Of a stretch of 64,000 nt of DNA, positions 21,876 to 30,541 are shown in pieces; within the stretch, counting starts at the first letter, position 1; every line of letters starts with the position of its first letter. This stretch comes from a virus. Location: positions 1-64,000 of the IMG/VR virus record IMGVR_UViG_3300029985_000017. One strand, 5' to 3'. The translations under genes were made by a program, and so were the position numbers. Below the pieces are notes generated by a model. That model searched no databases and was not told where the DNA came from. It worked only from the letters and a program-made list of their open reading frames with translations.

Positions 21876-23595
21876 AGTTTGGATTAAAACTCCTTCGTTT
21901 AGGATAAGGAATAGACTTTCCAAAGATAGATTCATAAATTAAATTTATAATTTTCTTATCTATTTTATTTTTACCTAAAATCAGCACATATTTTCCTTTA
22001 GGCGCTTCGGTAACTTGTTCACAATTTTGCATATGAACTTTTCCCTTTTTCGTTAAAATACTATATATTTCTGAAGGAATAGCTTCTTTATTCATATATT
22101 TATTGCTTTTTGTCCATTCTTTTTCCCAAACTATTCCCAATTTTTTGGCATAATGCCTAAAAGTAGAAGTTTTTCTAAAATGTCTGCTATTAACTAATTT
22201 TCCATTTTCTAATCTATATCGCACTTTAGCACCAAAATATCCCCCTAAATAATTAAAATTACAAGCTTGATAGATAGTTCCGATTTCTCCTGCGGCATGA
22301 TCTGAATAACCAAAAAATAGTCTTTTGGTAGTATTTTTAACCATCCATCTACAAGAATACATTAATAATTTAGAACCTAAATTTTTAGGTGTCCAAGAAG
22401 CCGTAGCCCCTCTTGCAATTTGAGCTTCTAATTTAGAGCCTTCTTTTGTATTAGTATATGCATTAGGTTCTGCAATAATAATAACACCACCTAAAAAGTT
22501 TTTAGTCCTAGCTGTAAAAATCCATTTGGGAGAATAACCTATGGTACCGAGCCATTCATATTTTTGTATAAAAATACGGTGTTCTTCGGTAAATTTTTCG
22601 ATTTCAAAATCAAACTCCTCAATAGCAGAGTCTATAGGCATTCCTAGATTAATATCTTCTAATCTTGTATCTAACTTTCTTTTATATTGATGACATTCCC
22701 CAACATTAATATTGCCGTCTACAAAAGTATTTCCTTTACTTTCATTTTGATATTCTGGCAAATATTGTAAATTCCATGGAACGTGGAGTCCACATACGTT
22801 TTCTCCACCGATAGGAATTATGTGATCTACGCAGTTCCCATTAGGTCTATCCCTATATATTTGTTTAATTTCTTCTATTTGTTTAATAGAAAGCCATTGA
22901 GGCATAGCTTGTTTTTTTCTAGCCCTATAATTAGCGGTTCTAGCAACTTTTTCTTTCTTTGTTTTTTGAGCGTACTTCTGTTCAATTTCTTTTCTTTTAG
23001 CAGGATTTTCGTTGGCCCATTTAATGGCTTTTTCTATATATTTATCTTTATTATTTTCATAATGTTTTTCATAGTTATACTGCGTTTTTTCTGGATTGTT
23101 TTCTCTATATTCAGTATTTCTTTCAATAATAACTTCTTTATTTTCTCCATAATAGATTTGGTAGCAGTCTTTGCAAGCCGATACGACCCCCGTAATTCTA
23201 TTGTTATTTTTATGAAAATCATCAATAGATTTAATAAGCTTACATTTTGAACATTCTTTTTTACCATCGACCACTGGTTTATGGTCTTTCCAACGTCTAG
23301 AAATAGCCTTTTTATTTTTTTCTTTGGAAAGTTTAATGCCATTTTCCTGAAAGATTTTTTGTAGGGAAGGTTTTTTAATACCAGTTTGTTCGACAATTTC
23401 CGAAATAATAAGGCCTTGAATTCTTAAAGCAATAGCTAATTCTACTTGTTCATTAGTATATTTCTTTTTTTGTGAAAGCCTTGTCTTTACACACTCATCA
23501 GAACAAATTTTAGTTCCATAGCGTTGTGTTTGAAAGTCTTTATTGCAAACTTCACAGTTTTTATCGTAGATATAAACATATTTTTTCTTGTTCAT
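21874..23595 (-). CDS. HNH endonuclease fused to a Mom-like/GNAT domain
   Basis: The protein has 573 residues. Two zinc-ribbon-like Cys clusters are near 14-35 and 115-144, with an HTH-like segment between (VEQTGIKKPSLQKIF). An HNH nuclease core is at 256-290 (VDHIIPIGG, VCGLHVPWNL, NESKGN). Residues about 340-500 match the Mom-type GNAT fold of DNA-modifying proteins, with the hallmark GYSDHAAGEIGTIYQACNF, and a basic end. Mom of phage Mu adds a carbamoylmethyl group to adenine. A promoter and an upstream terminator set it apart from the capsid operon it interrupts. It could be a homing nuclease whose fused domain protects or marks DNA. The activity is inferred. Confidence 0.85.
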   Translation of the reverse strand: MNKKKYVYIYDKNCEVCNKDFQTQRYGTKICSDECVKTRLSQKKKYTNEQVELAIALRIQGLIISEIVEQTGIKKPSLQKIFQENGIKLSKEKNKKAISRRWKDHKPVVDGKKECSKCKLIKSIDDFHKNNNRITGVVSACKDCYQIYYGENKEVIIERNTEYRENNPEKTQYNYEKHYENNKDKYIEKAIKWANENPAKRKEIEQKYAQKTKKEKVARTANYRARKKQAMPQWLSIKQIEEIKQIYRDRPNGNCVDHIIPIGGENVCGLHVPWNLQYLPEYQNESKGNTFVDGNINVGECHQYKRKLDTRLEDINLGMPIDSAIEEFDFEIEKFTEEHRIFIQKYEWLGTIGYSPKWIFTARTKNFLGGVIIIAEPNAYTNTKEGSKLEAQIARGATASWTPKNLGSKLLMYSCRWMVKNTTKRLFFGYSDHAAGEIGTIYQACNFNYLGGYFGAKVRYRLENGKLVNSRHFRKTSTFRHYAKKLGIVWEKEWTKSNKYMNKEAIPSEIYSILTKKGKVHMQNCEQVTEAPKGKYVLILGKNKIDKKIINLIYESIFGKSIPYPKRRSFNPN

Positions 23596-23603
23596 GTATT
23601 TAA

Positions 23604-23629
23604 TATATCATACATGATATAAAAGTCAA
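23604..23629 (-). promoter_or_regulatory. promoter for the HNH-Mom gene, leaderless type
   Basis: On the reverse strand, TTGACT (23629-23624) is followed after 16 nt by the TATATT of TATGATATATT, whose TATGATATA ends 8 nt before the ATG at 23595. There is no ribosome binding site. Geometry places the transcript start at the ATG. The promoter at 26621 has the same layout. Confidence 0.7.
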
Positions 23630-23647
23630 GAAAAAAAGATAATAAAA

Positions 23648-23680
23648 AACCCCCAATCCTACATAGTAAGATTGAGGGTT
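23648..23680 (-). terminator. intrinsic terminator after the major capsid gene
   Basis: Read on the reverse strand, AACCCTCAATC pairs with GATTGGGGGTT around an 11-nt loop, followed by TTTTTATT. It lies 27 nt past the capsid stop at 23707 and before the separately promoted HNH-Mom gene. Confidence 0.85.
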
Positions 23681-23706
23681 AAGATTATTTTAATTTATTG
23701 ATTTAA

Positions 23707-25092
23707 TTAGCTTAATTGGCCAGTAATGTTAGAAATCAATACGTTTTTTCTTGGTTGATATGCAGCGAGTGATAAAAATCTAAAGTGGGCCTCTGGCAAA
23801 CTTAAATCTGAGACGGCCAATTTTAGTTTGCTATAAGGAGCAAGCTGAGCGAACCCAAGGGTGTTACCTTGGATCAAGAACCCAGTCACAGCGCCTGGCG
23901 AGAAGTTGCCAAGATCGGTGAACACTGGATTGCCACTTCCCTGCTTAATTTTACCAATGAACTTAGCATTGTGGTAGTTACCACCAAGCTCAGAACGGTA
24001 AACATTGTAATAAGCAGCTCCAGATGAAGCCGTAATCGTAACGGTAACTTTGTCCCCGTTAGCGGTTACAGTAGCAGTCTGAGGAGCGCTAGGAAGCGAT
24101 TCGCCCAAGATCGAGCAAGCCGTCGCATAGTACACATACGCACCAGCAAACAACATCGATCCAGCAGCGCCTGCATCAGCTACAGCGATAGCTGGAGCAG
24201 AAGGAGTTCCCATACGTGAACGAGCTGGCTGCGTCTTTCCAGACAAGAAACGTGAAGCTTCTAGAGAAACTACAGCGCTTGAAGTCCATTGAGTACGAAG
24301 ATGCGCACCGGTAGCTTCTTGAGCCGATCCAGCGAGCATGATACGTTCTTTAGCGAAAGCGATCTTGTTATAAGCTGACAAGCTGATAGGATCGAGGATA
24401 AGACGATCAGCAGCCCCCATGTTCATGGCAGAACGAACAGAAGAGTCTTCGATGATGGATTGCGTGAGCGTTCCATTAGCCGAAAGAACTACCGTCTGAT
24501 TCGAACCGAATTCAGCGAACATAAGATCTTGCGTATTCAACTGTCCATCAGACTGACGGATCTGTTGATCAACACCAATCATATTAGGCATTTGAGCTAC
24601 GCAGGTAGGGTTACCATCGAAAACACCAGCGTTTGAGAAATCTGATTGACCACGGAATGAGTCAAACTCGATATCCCCAGCAAGCTTCATAGCAGCATCA
24701 GCAGAAGAACGATCTTCAGCTTTAACGCCATCAAAAGCACCAATCATATTGGCAGCAACCGTAACACGACGAATCGTGCTGTAGTAAGCCATAGGAACCA
24801 CCGCACGGATGAAGTTCGAGACATCTTCTTCGCCGACGCCGCCTTCAAACTGGGCAGATCCACCAAAGATCCCGTAATCTAGTTGGCGATTGAATTGATG
24901 AAGTTGAGATTTAACTTCCTTGGAAGGAAGGATTTTCTGCAACTTAATATGACTATCATCAAAAGTGACATTCTGCATCACAGGCGAAAGATCTTCGACC
25001 ATGAGGGCTGCGCCCTGTTCCAAATTACCCGGAGAGGCCATGTAACTGCCTGCTTCAAGGGCTTTCATTAGTGACTGAAGTTGTTCAATCAT
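23707..25092 (-). CDS. major capsid protein
   Basis: The protein has 461 residues. Its order and content fit HK97-fold capsid proteins of SPO1/T4-like myoviruses: an N-terminal arm with GAALMVEDLSPV, a central region with many Ala/Gly and FGGSAQFEGG, a middle domain (AADRLILDPISLSAYN), and a C-terminal domain. Residues about 300-385 look like an inserted Ig/Fn3-type sandwich (PSAPAIA...YVYYATACSILGES...AAYYNVYRSE) that would protrude from the capsid surface. The ATG at 25092 is preferred because it lies 8 nt from GGAG, while the ATG at 25098 is only 2 nt away. Scaffold-like and head genes precede it, and a strong terminator follows. Confidence 0.88.
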   Translation of the reverse strand: MIEQLQSLMKALEAGSYMASPGNLEQGAALMVEDLSPVMQNVTFDDSHIKLQKILPSKEVKSQLHQFNRQLDYGIFGGSAQFEGGVGEEDVSNFIRAVVPMAYYSTIRRVTVAANMIGAFDGVKAEDRSSADAAMKLAGDIEFDSFRGQSDFSNAGVFDGNPTCVAQMPNMIGVDQQIRQSDGQLNTQDLMFAEFGSNQTVVLSANGTLTQSIIEDSSVRSAMNMGAADRLILDPISLSAYNKIAFAKERIMLAGSAQEATGAHLRTQWTSSAVVSLEASRFLSGKTQPARSRMGTPSAPAIAVADAGAAGSMLFAGAYVYYATACSILGESLPSAPQTATVTANGDKVTVTITASSGAAYYNVYRSELGGNYHNAKFIGKIKQGSGNPVFTDLGNFSPGAVTGFLIQGNTLGFAQLAPYSKLKLAVSDLSLPEAHFRFLSLAAYQPRKNVLISNITGQLS

Positions 25093-25119
25093 TTTCATTT
25101 CTCCTTTTAAAAAGACACC

Positions 25120-25974
25120 TTATTTAAGCAGGTGACTAATACTGTTAACGTTGACTTTGCTGCCCAGATAAAATGCGTTAATTGCATCTCTATCAGATTT
25201 TTTAAGACTAGGATCTGCTGTCTTAGCCTTAAGAATTTCATGGATTTCCTTATCAGAAAGCTTCTTTTCTTCAGTGTGCGCTTCCGATTTTTGGATAACG
25301 TCCAATGAATTGATTGCTTTACCTTGAGGCACTGTCTTTTTAGCAAGTGCCGTCAAGAACTCCTTAATTGCTGCTTTTTCAGCTTTTTCAGCTGCTAATT
25401 CAGACTTAAGAAGTTCCATTTCTGTGTTTTCTGATTTTTCCATTTGCATTCCTTCTGCCTTACTAGCTGGTGATTTAGCACCAGGACCGTCCTTAGGCGC
25501 ACAAGCAGACTCTTCGCCACCACTTTTGTGGCCTGCATCTCCCATGTCCTTAGGCTTTTCGGCCTTTTCCATCTCGGCTGGCTTTTCTTCAGATTTACCC
25601 ATACACTTTTGAATACAACCATGATGAGCAGCTAGTTCACCTTTTGACATTGAGCGATACATTTTTTCCATGTGCTCCATGTCTTCGGCATCGTAGTCAT
25701 GGCCTTGATGCTCTTCGCCTTCTTTGCCATGCTCTTCATGTGATTCTTTACCTTCTTCATGATGCTCTTCAGAACTGTGTTCCTTGGCTTCATGTTTAGG
25801 TTCTTCTTTATGTTCAGGCTTTTCTTCGTGCTCTTTATGCTCTTCTTTATGGTCTTTTTCACCATCTTCAGATTTAGCAAGAGAGCTAGATTCTGACTTA
25901 GCAAGCTGAGAGGTAAACGCTTCTTCTACCTGAGCGATAAGATTTGCGACATCTTTTTCGGTATAACGTTGCAT
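25120..25974 (-). CDS. probable scaffold/prohead core protein, KSE-rich
   Basis: The 284-residue protein is extremely charged. A His/Glu/Lys-rich low-complexity middle (residues about 38-100) is flanked by helices, with a C-terminal domain ending in HLLK. It contains KSE six times (LAKSES, LAKSED, GKSEEK, EKSENT, LKSELA, QKSEAH). A charged helical protein encoded directly before the major capsid gene is the usual position of a scaffold. The KSE sites may be processing points for the prohead protease. AGGAG precedes the ATG. Confidence 0.65.
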   Translation of the reverse strand: MQRYTEKDVANLIAQVEEAFTSQLAKSESSSLAKSEDGEKDHKEEHKEHEEKPEHKEEPKHEAKEHSSEEHHEEGKESHEEHGKEGEEHQGHDYDAEDMEHMEKMYRSMSKGELAAHHGCIQKCMGKSEEKPAEMEKAEKPKDMGDAGHKSGGEESACAPKDGPGAKSPASKAEGMQMEKSENTEMELLKSELAAEKAEKAAIKEFLTALAKKTVPQGKAINSLDVIQKSEAHTEEKKLSDKEIHEILKAKTADPSLKKSDRDAINAFYLGSKVNVNSISHLLK

Positions 25975-26013
25975 AGTTTACTCCTCTTGTTCTTGTTCTC
26001 GTTTCGATTAACC

Positions 26014-26493
26014 TTAGTTTCCTTTTGTAGGCCAGTAAAGTTGATCGATGCTGAGAGCAGGAGCAGCCAAAGAAGCAGCTGCCGATGCTTGAGTAACAGC
26101 AGTTCCATTAGCGATTGGAGCAAGATTGTATTGAACACCAAATGGGAAAAGCTCCCATTTTACGGTATCAAGATCAACTTGAGTAGGAATTGGAGCGCCA
26201 GCGCCATTCAATTCATAAGAAATTGAAGAAGTAGAAGGCGTATAAGCAAGTTCAGGATTTCCGAAGATATCCGTGCTCACCATTGGGACCTGTTGCAAAT
26301 AAATAAGAATTACTGGGCTGCCTTCAGCAAGACTGCCTGCAGCTGACAAGAAAATCAACTGTCCACCGTTAGAATCTTGGGCGTAACTTACAGTGTTAAC
26401 ACCACCAGCTTCAGCATTGTTTTGAAAACGAATAGCAAGCCTATTACCAAGGTCGCGGGCAATACTGGCAATTTTTTGATTTGAGGTAATCAT
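26014..26493 (-). CDS. head protein, decoration or minor capsid candidate
   Basis: Start at 26493 after AAAAGGAG; a longer frame upstream would run into the divergent promoter region. The 159-residue protein is Ala/Ser-rich and beta-patterned, with no signal peptide, and is the first gene of the capsid operon (this gene, scaffold, major capsid). That position suggests a head-decoration or early head protein. No family is recognised. Confidence 0.65.
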   Translation of the reverse strand: MITSNQKIASIARDLGNRLAIRFQNNAEAGGVNTVSYAQDSNGGQLIFLSAAGSLAEGSPVILIYLQQVPMVSTDIFGNPELAYTPSTSSISYELNGAGAPIPTQVDLDTVKWELFPFGVQYNLAPIANGTAVTQASAAASLAAPALSIDQLYWPTKGN

Positions 26494-26567
26494 GTTTTTT
26501 CTAGCTCCTTTTAAAAGTTCAGCCCTATAGAGGGCACGTAAGCATACGTATCTATTAGTAAAGCTTA

Positions 26568-26576
26568 ATGCTCCCA
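26568..26576 (-). promoter_or_regulatory. degenerate late motif AAGCTTTAC
   Basis: One mismatch from AATCTTTAC, on the reverse strand, 74 nt before the first gene of the capsid operon. It is the only candidate late element in this leader. Confidence 0.3.
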
Positions 26577-26620
26577 TAGCTAAAATGAATGATATCAAGT
26601 ATTTAGAAGAAAGAAAGCTG

Positions 26621-26648
26621 TTGACTTTTATTAAAGATATGATATATA
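26621..26648 (+). promoter_or_regulatory. promoter TTGACT-N16-TATATA, leaderless type
   Basis: TTGACT (26621-26626) and TATATA (26643-26648) are 16 nt apart with an extended -10 (TATGATATA, 26638-26646) ending 8 nt before the ATG at 26655. Transcription should start at the ATG; no ribosome binding site is present. Confidence 0.75.
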
Positions 26649-26654
26649 TAGAAT

Positions 26655-27317
26655 ATGAGACTGATAGCAATTTCTGATACTCATTGTAGAATTCGGAAAG
26701 TAAAAATACCTGATGGTGATCTTCTTGTACATAGTGGAGACCTTACTTTTAGAGGCGATATTCAAGAAATCTCTCAAGAATTAAGAGCATTAGGCGCTGT
26801 AGCCAAGAAATTTAAGCATGGCTGCATCTTTATAAGCGGTAATCACGATTGGCTTGGAGAACGTAATCCTAGTTTAATGAAACAAATGGCTATAGATGAG
26901 GGTTTAATTTATTTAGACCATTCTTCTATTCAAATAGAAGGCATCAACATATTCGGCTCTGCTTATACACCAGAATTCTGCAATTGGGCTTATAATGTTC
27001 CTAGAGGACCTGCATTAGCTCAAAAGTGGGCTCAAATCCCTGACGACACTAATATTCTTGTCACCCACGGACCTCCAATGGAAATTATGGATATAGTCAA
27101 TCGGTATGATCCCTTTAATGGCTGGAGTATAGAACATGTTGGATGTGAAGATTTATCCAATAGAATTAAAGAACTAAAAGATCTTAAACTCCATTTATTC
27201 GGCCACATACACGGCTCATACGGCCAAATTAAAATTGGGGATATTACTTATATCAATGCTTCTATATGTACTGAAGAATACAAGCCTTTTAATGCTCCAA
27301 TCTCTTTTGAGTTATAG
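26655..27317 (+). CDS. calcineurin-like metallophosphoesterase (MPPED-like)
   Basis: All five metal-binding blocks are present in order: SDTH (residues 7-10), GDLT, GNHDW, THGPP and GHIHGSYG. Together they bind a dimetal centre for phosphodiester or phosphomonoester hydrolysis. The THGPP and GHIHGSYG blocks resemble the MPPED1/2 group of small cytosolic phosphodiesterases. The 220-residue length suits a single-domain enzyme. It is transcribed alone, divergently from the capsid operon, as a predicted leaderless mRNA. The substrate (nucleic acid, cyclic nucleotide or other) is unknown. Confidence 0.88.
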   Translation: MRLIAISDTHCRIRKVKIPDGDLLVHSGDLTFRGDIQEISQELRALGAVAKKFKHGCIFISGNHDWLGERNPSLMKQMAIDEGLIYLDHSSIQIEGINIFGSAYTPEFCNWAYNVPRGPALAQKWAQIPDDTNILVTHGPPMEIMDIVNRYDPFNGWSIEHVGCEDLSNRIKELKDLKLHLFGHIHGSYGQIKIGDITYINASICTEEYKPFNAPISFEL

Positions 27318-27325
27318 CTCGTACT

Positions 27326-27334
27326 AATCTTTAT
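27326..27334 (+). promoter_or_regulatory. AATCTTTAT motif
   Basis: AATCTTTAT stands 50 nt before the ATG at 27385, in the short gap after the phosphoesterase gene. Candidate late promoter for the ice-binding-like virion gene. Confidence 0.5.
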
Positions 27335-27384
27335 CGTAGATATCTACTGGAATAATTACCCAGTCAAAAATTTAGGAGAACTCC

Positions 27385-29226
27385 ATGGCTTTATCCCAAA
27401 ACACCGTTCTATATCTTCAAGACGCTCTTACTGACGTAGCTGCTGGTAATGAATTGGCAAATGCAATCAACAATCGTTTGGTCCTTTCTACCAACACTTT
27501 CAATAGGTTAGTAGCAGCTCTTACAAACCCTGCTGCAGCAGCTGATTTTCAAGCTGCTATGTTGGGCCAATACATCCTTACCCCTACCGATATTCAATTT
27601 CTCATAAGTGGATTTGATTGCACAAGAAATCCTGATATGCTGGCAGATATTTTAGCTAACATGCCTGTATCACCTAATACTTTTCCATTGCCTCCACGAA
27701 ATGTGACGATGCCCGCTGGTTTTACCATCTCACCTTCTTATGTAGGACCTTCTCAGCAACTTCTCGCAGCTCTTACTCTTCCAGCTGGCAGCACCTTTCC
27801 AAATTTCGGTCCCGGCGCTTACTTTATTGTTTCTACTGCTGGAAATACTAATCAGTATGATGTTTGGTATAATGTGACTGGCGGTACTAACACTAATCCA
27901 GCTCCTATCGGATTTACCGGCATCGAAGTTACTATTGGTGCAAGCGATTCGGCAGCTACTGTTGCAACTAAAACCAATACAGCTTTGGCAGCTCTTGCAG
28001 CAGCCAGCACTTCTGTAACTGGCGCAGTAGTTACTATTGCTCCTACCACCGTTCCTTCTGCAGCAGTTGCCATTCCTACGTTTACTCCTTCTGCTGGAAC
28101 GTATGGGAGCACTCAAACGGTAGCCATTAGCTCTGTTACTCCTGGAACTAGCATCTATTACACCACCGATGGATCTACCCCTTCTACTTCAAGCACAGCC
28201 TATTCAACGCCAATTACTGTTAGCGCTAGCCAACAAGTTAAAGCTATTGCCGTTAAAACTGGTTTTGCTAACTCTACTATTGGAACCGCTGCTTTTATTA
28301 TCGGCGGCTCTACGGTTGCAACTCCTACTTTCTCCCCAGTTGCTGGAACTTACTCTGGAACCCAATCGGTTACGGTTAGTTCTTTGACTGCTGGCGCAGC
28401 TTTTTATTACACATTGAATGGATCAACTCCTACTACGGGAAGTACTCTTTATACTGGCCCAATCTCTGTAAATCAAAGTGAAACAGTTAAAGTTTTGGCA
28501 ACCCATGCAGGTCTTACCAATTCTACAGTAGCTTCTGCAGCTTATACTATTACGGCTATCGGCCCAGCTCTCCCAAGTTTGGGTGCAGCAGCTACGTACA
28601 GGATTCTGTCTGAAGCTGGTATTAGTACTACGGCTGGAACGGCTATTACAGGAAATATTGCTGTAAGCCCTATAGCTCATACGGCGATTACTGGATTTAC
28701 GTATACGCCAAATCTATCAGCAACTTTTGGTACAGCTACTCAAGTATCTGGAGGAGTATATACCCCAGACAATCTATCGCCTACTCCAGCAAATTTGACC
28801 ACTGCAGTTGCGAACATGGGAACGGCATATACTAATGCTCAGGGACTTACGTCTCCTACCCAGCTAAATCCTGGATCAGGAGCTTTGGGTGGCCTTACAC
28901 TTACTGGCGGTCTTTATAAGCTAACAGTACCGACCTCTATCGCTGGAACACTCACCTTAAGCGGTGGACCTAGCGATACTTGGGTATTCCAAATGTCATC
29001 CACGTTCACTATGGCGACATCTGCACAGATCGTTATGAGCGGTGGAGCTTTGGCATCAAATGTTTACTGGGTTGCTGCTGGAGCCATTACCTTGGGAGTT
29101 TCCTCTAGCTTCAGTGGTATCGCTCTTAGTGCCACTAGCATTGCGGTTCAAACGTCTGCAACGGTACACGGTCAACTTTTTGCTCAGACAGCTGTTACCC
29201 TTGACGATAACGCAATCGGTAACTAA
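27385..29226 (+). CDS. virion-type protein with two chitobiase-C repeats and an ice-binding-like domain
   Basis: The protein has 613 residues. It begins with about 110 residues typical of phage attachment domains, then a beta region. Two tandem modules follow (about 225-305 and 308-390): FTPSAGTYGSTQTVAISS...IYYTTDGSTPSTSS...VKAIAVK, the chitobiase/beta-hexosaminidase C-terminal fold. Residues about 395-613 match the DUF3494 ice-binding-protein family: LGAAATYRILSEAGIS, ITGNIAVSP, ITGF, LGGLTLTGGLYKL, GTLTLSGG, WVFQMSSTFTMA, NVYWVAAGAITLG, VHGQLFAQTAVTLDDNAI. There is no signal peptide. A strong terminator follows, so it forms its own unit. It may bind ice, or use the same beta solenoid as an adhesin. 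Confidence 0.85.
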   Translation: MALSQNTVLYLQDALTDVAAGNELANAINNRLVLSTNTFNRLVAALTNPAAAADFQAAMLGQYILTPTDIQFLISGFDCTRNPDMLADILANMPVSPNTFPLPPRNVTMPAGFTISPSYVGPSQQLLAALTLPAGSTFPNFGPGAYFIVSTAGNTNQYDVWYNVTGGTNTNPAPIGFTGIEVTIGASDSAATVATKTNTALAALAAASTSVTGAVVTIAPTTVPSAAVAIPTFTPSAGTYGSTQTVAISSVTPGTSIYYTTDGSTPSTSSTAYSTPITVSASQQVKAIAVKTGFANSTIGTAAFIIGGSTVATPTFSPVAGTYSGTQSVTVSSLTAGAAFYYTLNGSTPTTGSTLYTGPISVNQSETVKVLATHAGLTNSTVASAAYTITAIGPALPSLGAAATYRILSEAGISTTAGTAITGNIAVSPIAHTAITGFTYTPNLSATFGTATQVSGGVYTPDNLSPTPANLTTAVANMGTAYTNAQGLTSPTQLNPGSGALGGLTLTGGLYKLTVPTSIAGTLTLSGGPSDTWVFQMSSTFTMATSAQIVMSGGALASNVYWVAAGAITLGVSSSFSGIALSATSIAVQTSATVHGQLFAQTAVTLDDNAIGN

Positions 29227-29248
29227 TTCTTATTTGTCCTAATTTAAG

Positions 29249-29280
29249 GGCCTCCAACTTTATAGTTGGGGGCCTTTTTC
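29249..29280 (+). terminator. intrinsic terminator
   Basis: GGCCTCCAACT pairs with AGTTGGGGGCC around TTAT, followed by TTTTTC. It ends the ice-binding-like gene. The convergent dNMP kinase gene ends 12 nt beyond. Confidence 0.9.
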
Positions 29281-29291
29281 TTTTAGTTAGC

Positions 29292-29987
29292 TTATAGTTT
29301 AGATACGATTTCTTGTAGTTGACTATATAATTGTTCTTTTGTTCCCTTATTTTCCAAAGTATAGTCGAATCTATGATCGTTTAAGTCATTCTCGCTTGGA
29401 TCAGAAGAAGGAGATGAATCAAAACGATTAACTCTAATTGTAATTAAACTTTCTCCAAAAGCTTCTTTAAATTGAGATACTTCCGATTTATAACGTAGGT
29501 CTGTAACAACTATATTTTGACCATGCTTAAGCCTATGAGTTATTTCTTCAAAAGCTTTAGAAGTCCAGTAATTAGATTGAACAGACCTATTTACAGATCC
29601 CTTTAGGATAGCCAAGGCGCGAGGGGTCCAATAAACCAATCGATGCGATTCCACAACAGTATTAGCGCCTATGATTCCGAGGAAATTGCCTTCGCGATAC
29701 ACAAATCCATCTGGCTGTAGTCCACGGCTTGTTCTAAATTCTTTAACCATGAATTCGCACAAATTGCGCGAGAAACCATCTTGGGGCTTCACTGGCATCG
29801 TAAGTATTGGAGCTTCCTTACGATTAGGATCATCTAAAGATCCACGATCTATACCATATTCTTTAGCTACCGCATCTTTCAAAGGATCTGCGAGGGCCAC
29901 TCTAAAAAAACCATAGCTTTCAATTAGATATTCTGCACAGCTATCTTTACCAGAGCGCTTCCATCCAGAAAAAGCAATTACTTTCAT
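29292..29987 (-). CDS. deoxynucleoside monophosphate kinase
   Basis: The protein has 231 residues with a P-loop GWKRSGKDS at 8-16, then LADPLKDAV, and the family-typical middle block (FLGIIGANTVVESHRLVYWTPRAL), plus VTDLRYKSEV near the Walker B position. This fits the phage T4 gp1-like dNMP kinase family, which phosphorylates dNMPs to supply DNA synthesis. It is a single reverse-strand gene between convergent and divergent neighbours. Confidence 0.85.
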   Translation of the reverse strand: MKVIAFSGWKRSGKDSCAEYLIESYGFFRVALADPLKDAVAKEYGIDRGSLDDPNRKEAPILTMPVKPQDGFSRNLCEFMVKEFRTSRGLQPDGFVYREGNFLGIIGANTVVESHRLVYWTPRALAILKGSVNRSVQSNYWTSKAFEEITHRLKHGQNIVVTDLRYKSEVSQFKEAFGESLITIRVNRFDSSPSSDPSENDLNDHRFDYTLENKGTKEQLYSQLQEIVSKL

Positions 29988-30028
29988 ATAGTTACCTATG
30001 TAGTTGTTTTTAAAATCGATTTAAGACC

Positions 30029-30037
30029 AATCTTTAC
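30029..30037 (+). promoter_or_regulatory. AATCTTTAC motif
   Basis: AATCTTTAC, 53 nt before the first gene of the neck/tail operon at 30091. Candidate late promoter. Confidence 0.5.
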
Positions 30038-30090
30038 CTTAAAGCATACCCTTATTTTGGGTGCTTGTCAAGTTAATTTAGGGGTAAACA

Positions 30091-30525
30091 ATGCCTAACA
30101 GACTATCAGCTAGACCAATAGTAAATTTCCAAAATATCAATAGCTTTAAGTATGCGAATCAATGGAGCATTTCTTCTGGAAATACAACAACCTTATATTT
30201 TCAGATGGTTGATCCAGATCAGTGTGAACTACGCTATATAATGGGGATTGGAAGTTCTAATCAACCGGATGCAGTACGTGTAACTTTTCCATCCATTGAT
30301 AACGCACAAGTATTAAGTTTATTTGCTACGCAAGATCCAAATGATGGATCTATTTGGTCTATAAATATTCCCTTTACTAATACGCCATGTGGTGGGAATG
30401 TACTGTTTCAAGTTTATGAAGGTAATAATATTAAGACTTTCACTGTATTACAAATGATTGTGGTTGGAACCCCTGAAAGCAATGGTGGAGATCAAGGTCT
30501 GCCAGATAATACATTTTTCTTTTAA
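30091..30525 (+). CDS. putative virion protein, 144 aa
   Basis: The first gene of the long + strand structural operon. The protein is beta-rich (TTLYFQMVDPDQCELRYI, FQVYEGNNIKTFTVLQM), without signal peptide. It may be a small head or neck protein. I recognise no family. A TAGGGG site lies upstream. Confidence 0.65.
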   Translation: MPNRLSARPIVNFQNINSFKYANQWSISSGNTTTLYFQMVDPDQCELRYIMGIGSSNQPDAVRVTFPSIDNAQVLSLFATQDPNDGSIWSINIPFTNTPCGGNVLFQVYEGNNIKTFTVLQMIVVGTPESNGGDQGLPDNTFFF

Positions 30526-30541
30526 GAATTAGGAGTCAATC

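Noticed and set aside
22783-23250. 155-aa forward reading frame opposite the HNH-Mom gene
   Set aside because: Phe/Ile/Ser-rich antisense shadow of Lys/Glu-rich coding DNA, without ribosome binding site.
21874-23595. Group I intron carrying the HNH gene
   Set aside because: The flanking genes are complete and the nuclease gene has its own promoter; no split exons are seen.
26494-26670. Long N-terminal extension of the 26014-26493 gene
   Set aside because: The region holds the divergent promoter and leader, and the strong AAAAGGAG site supports the ATG at 26493.
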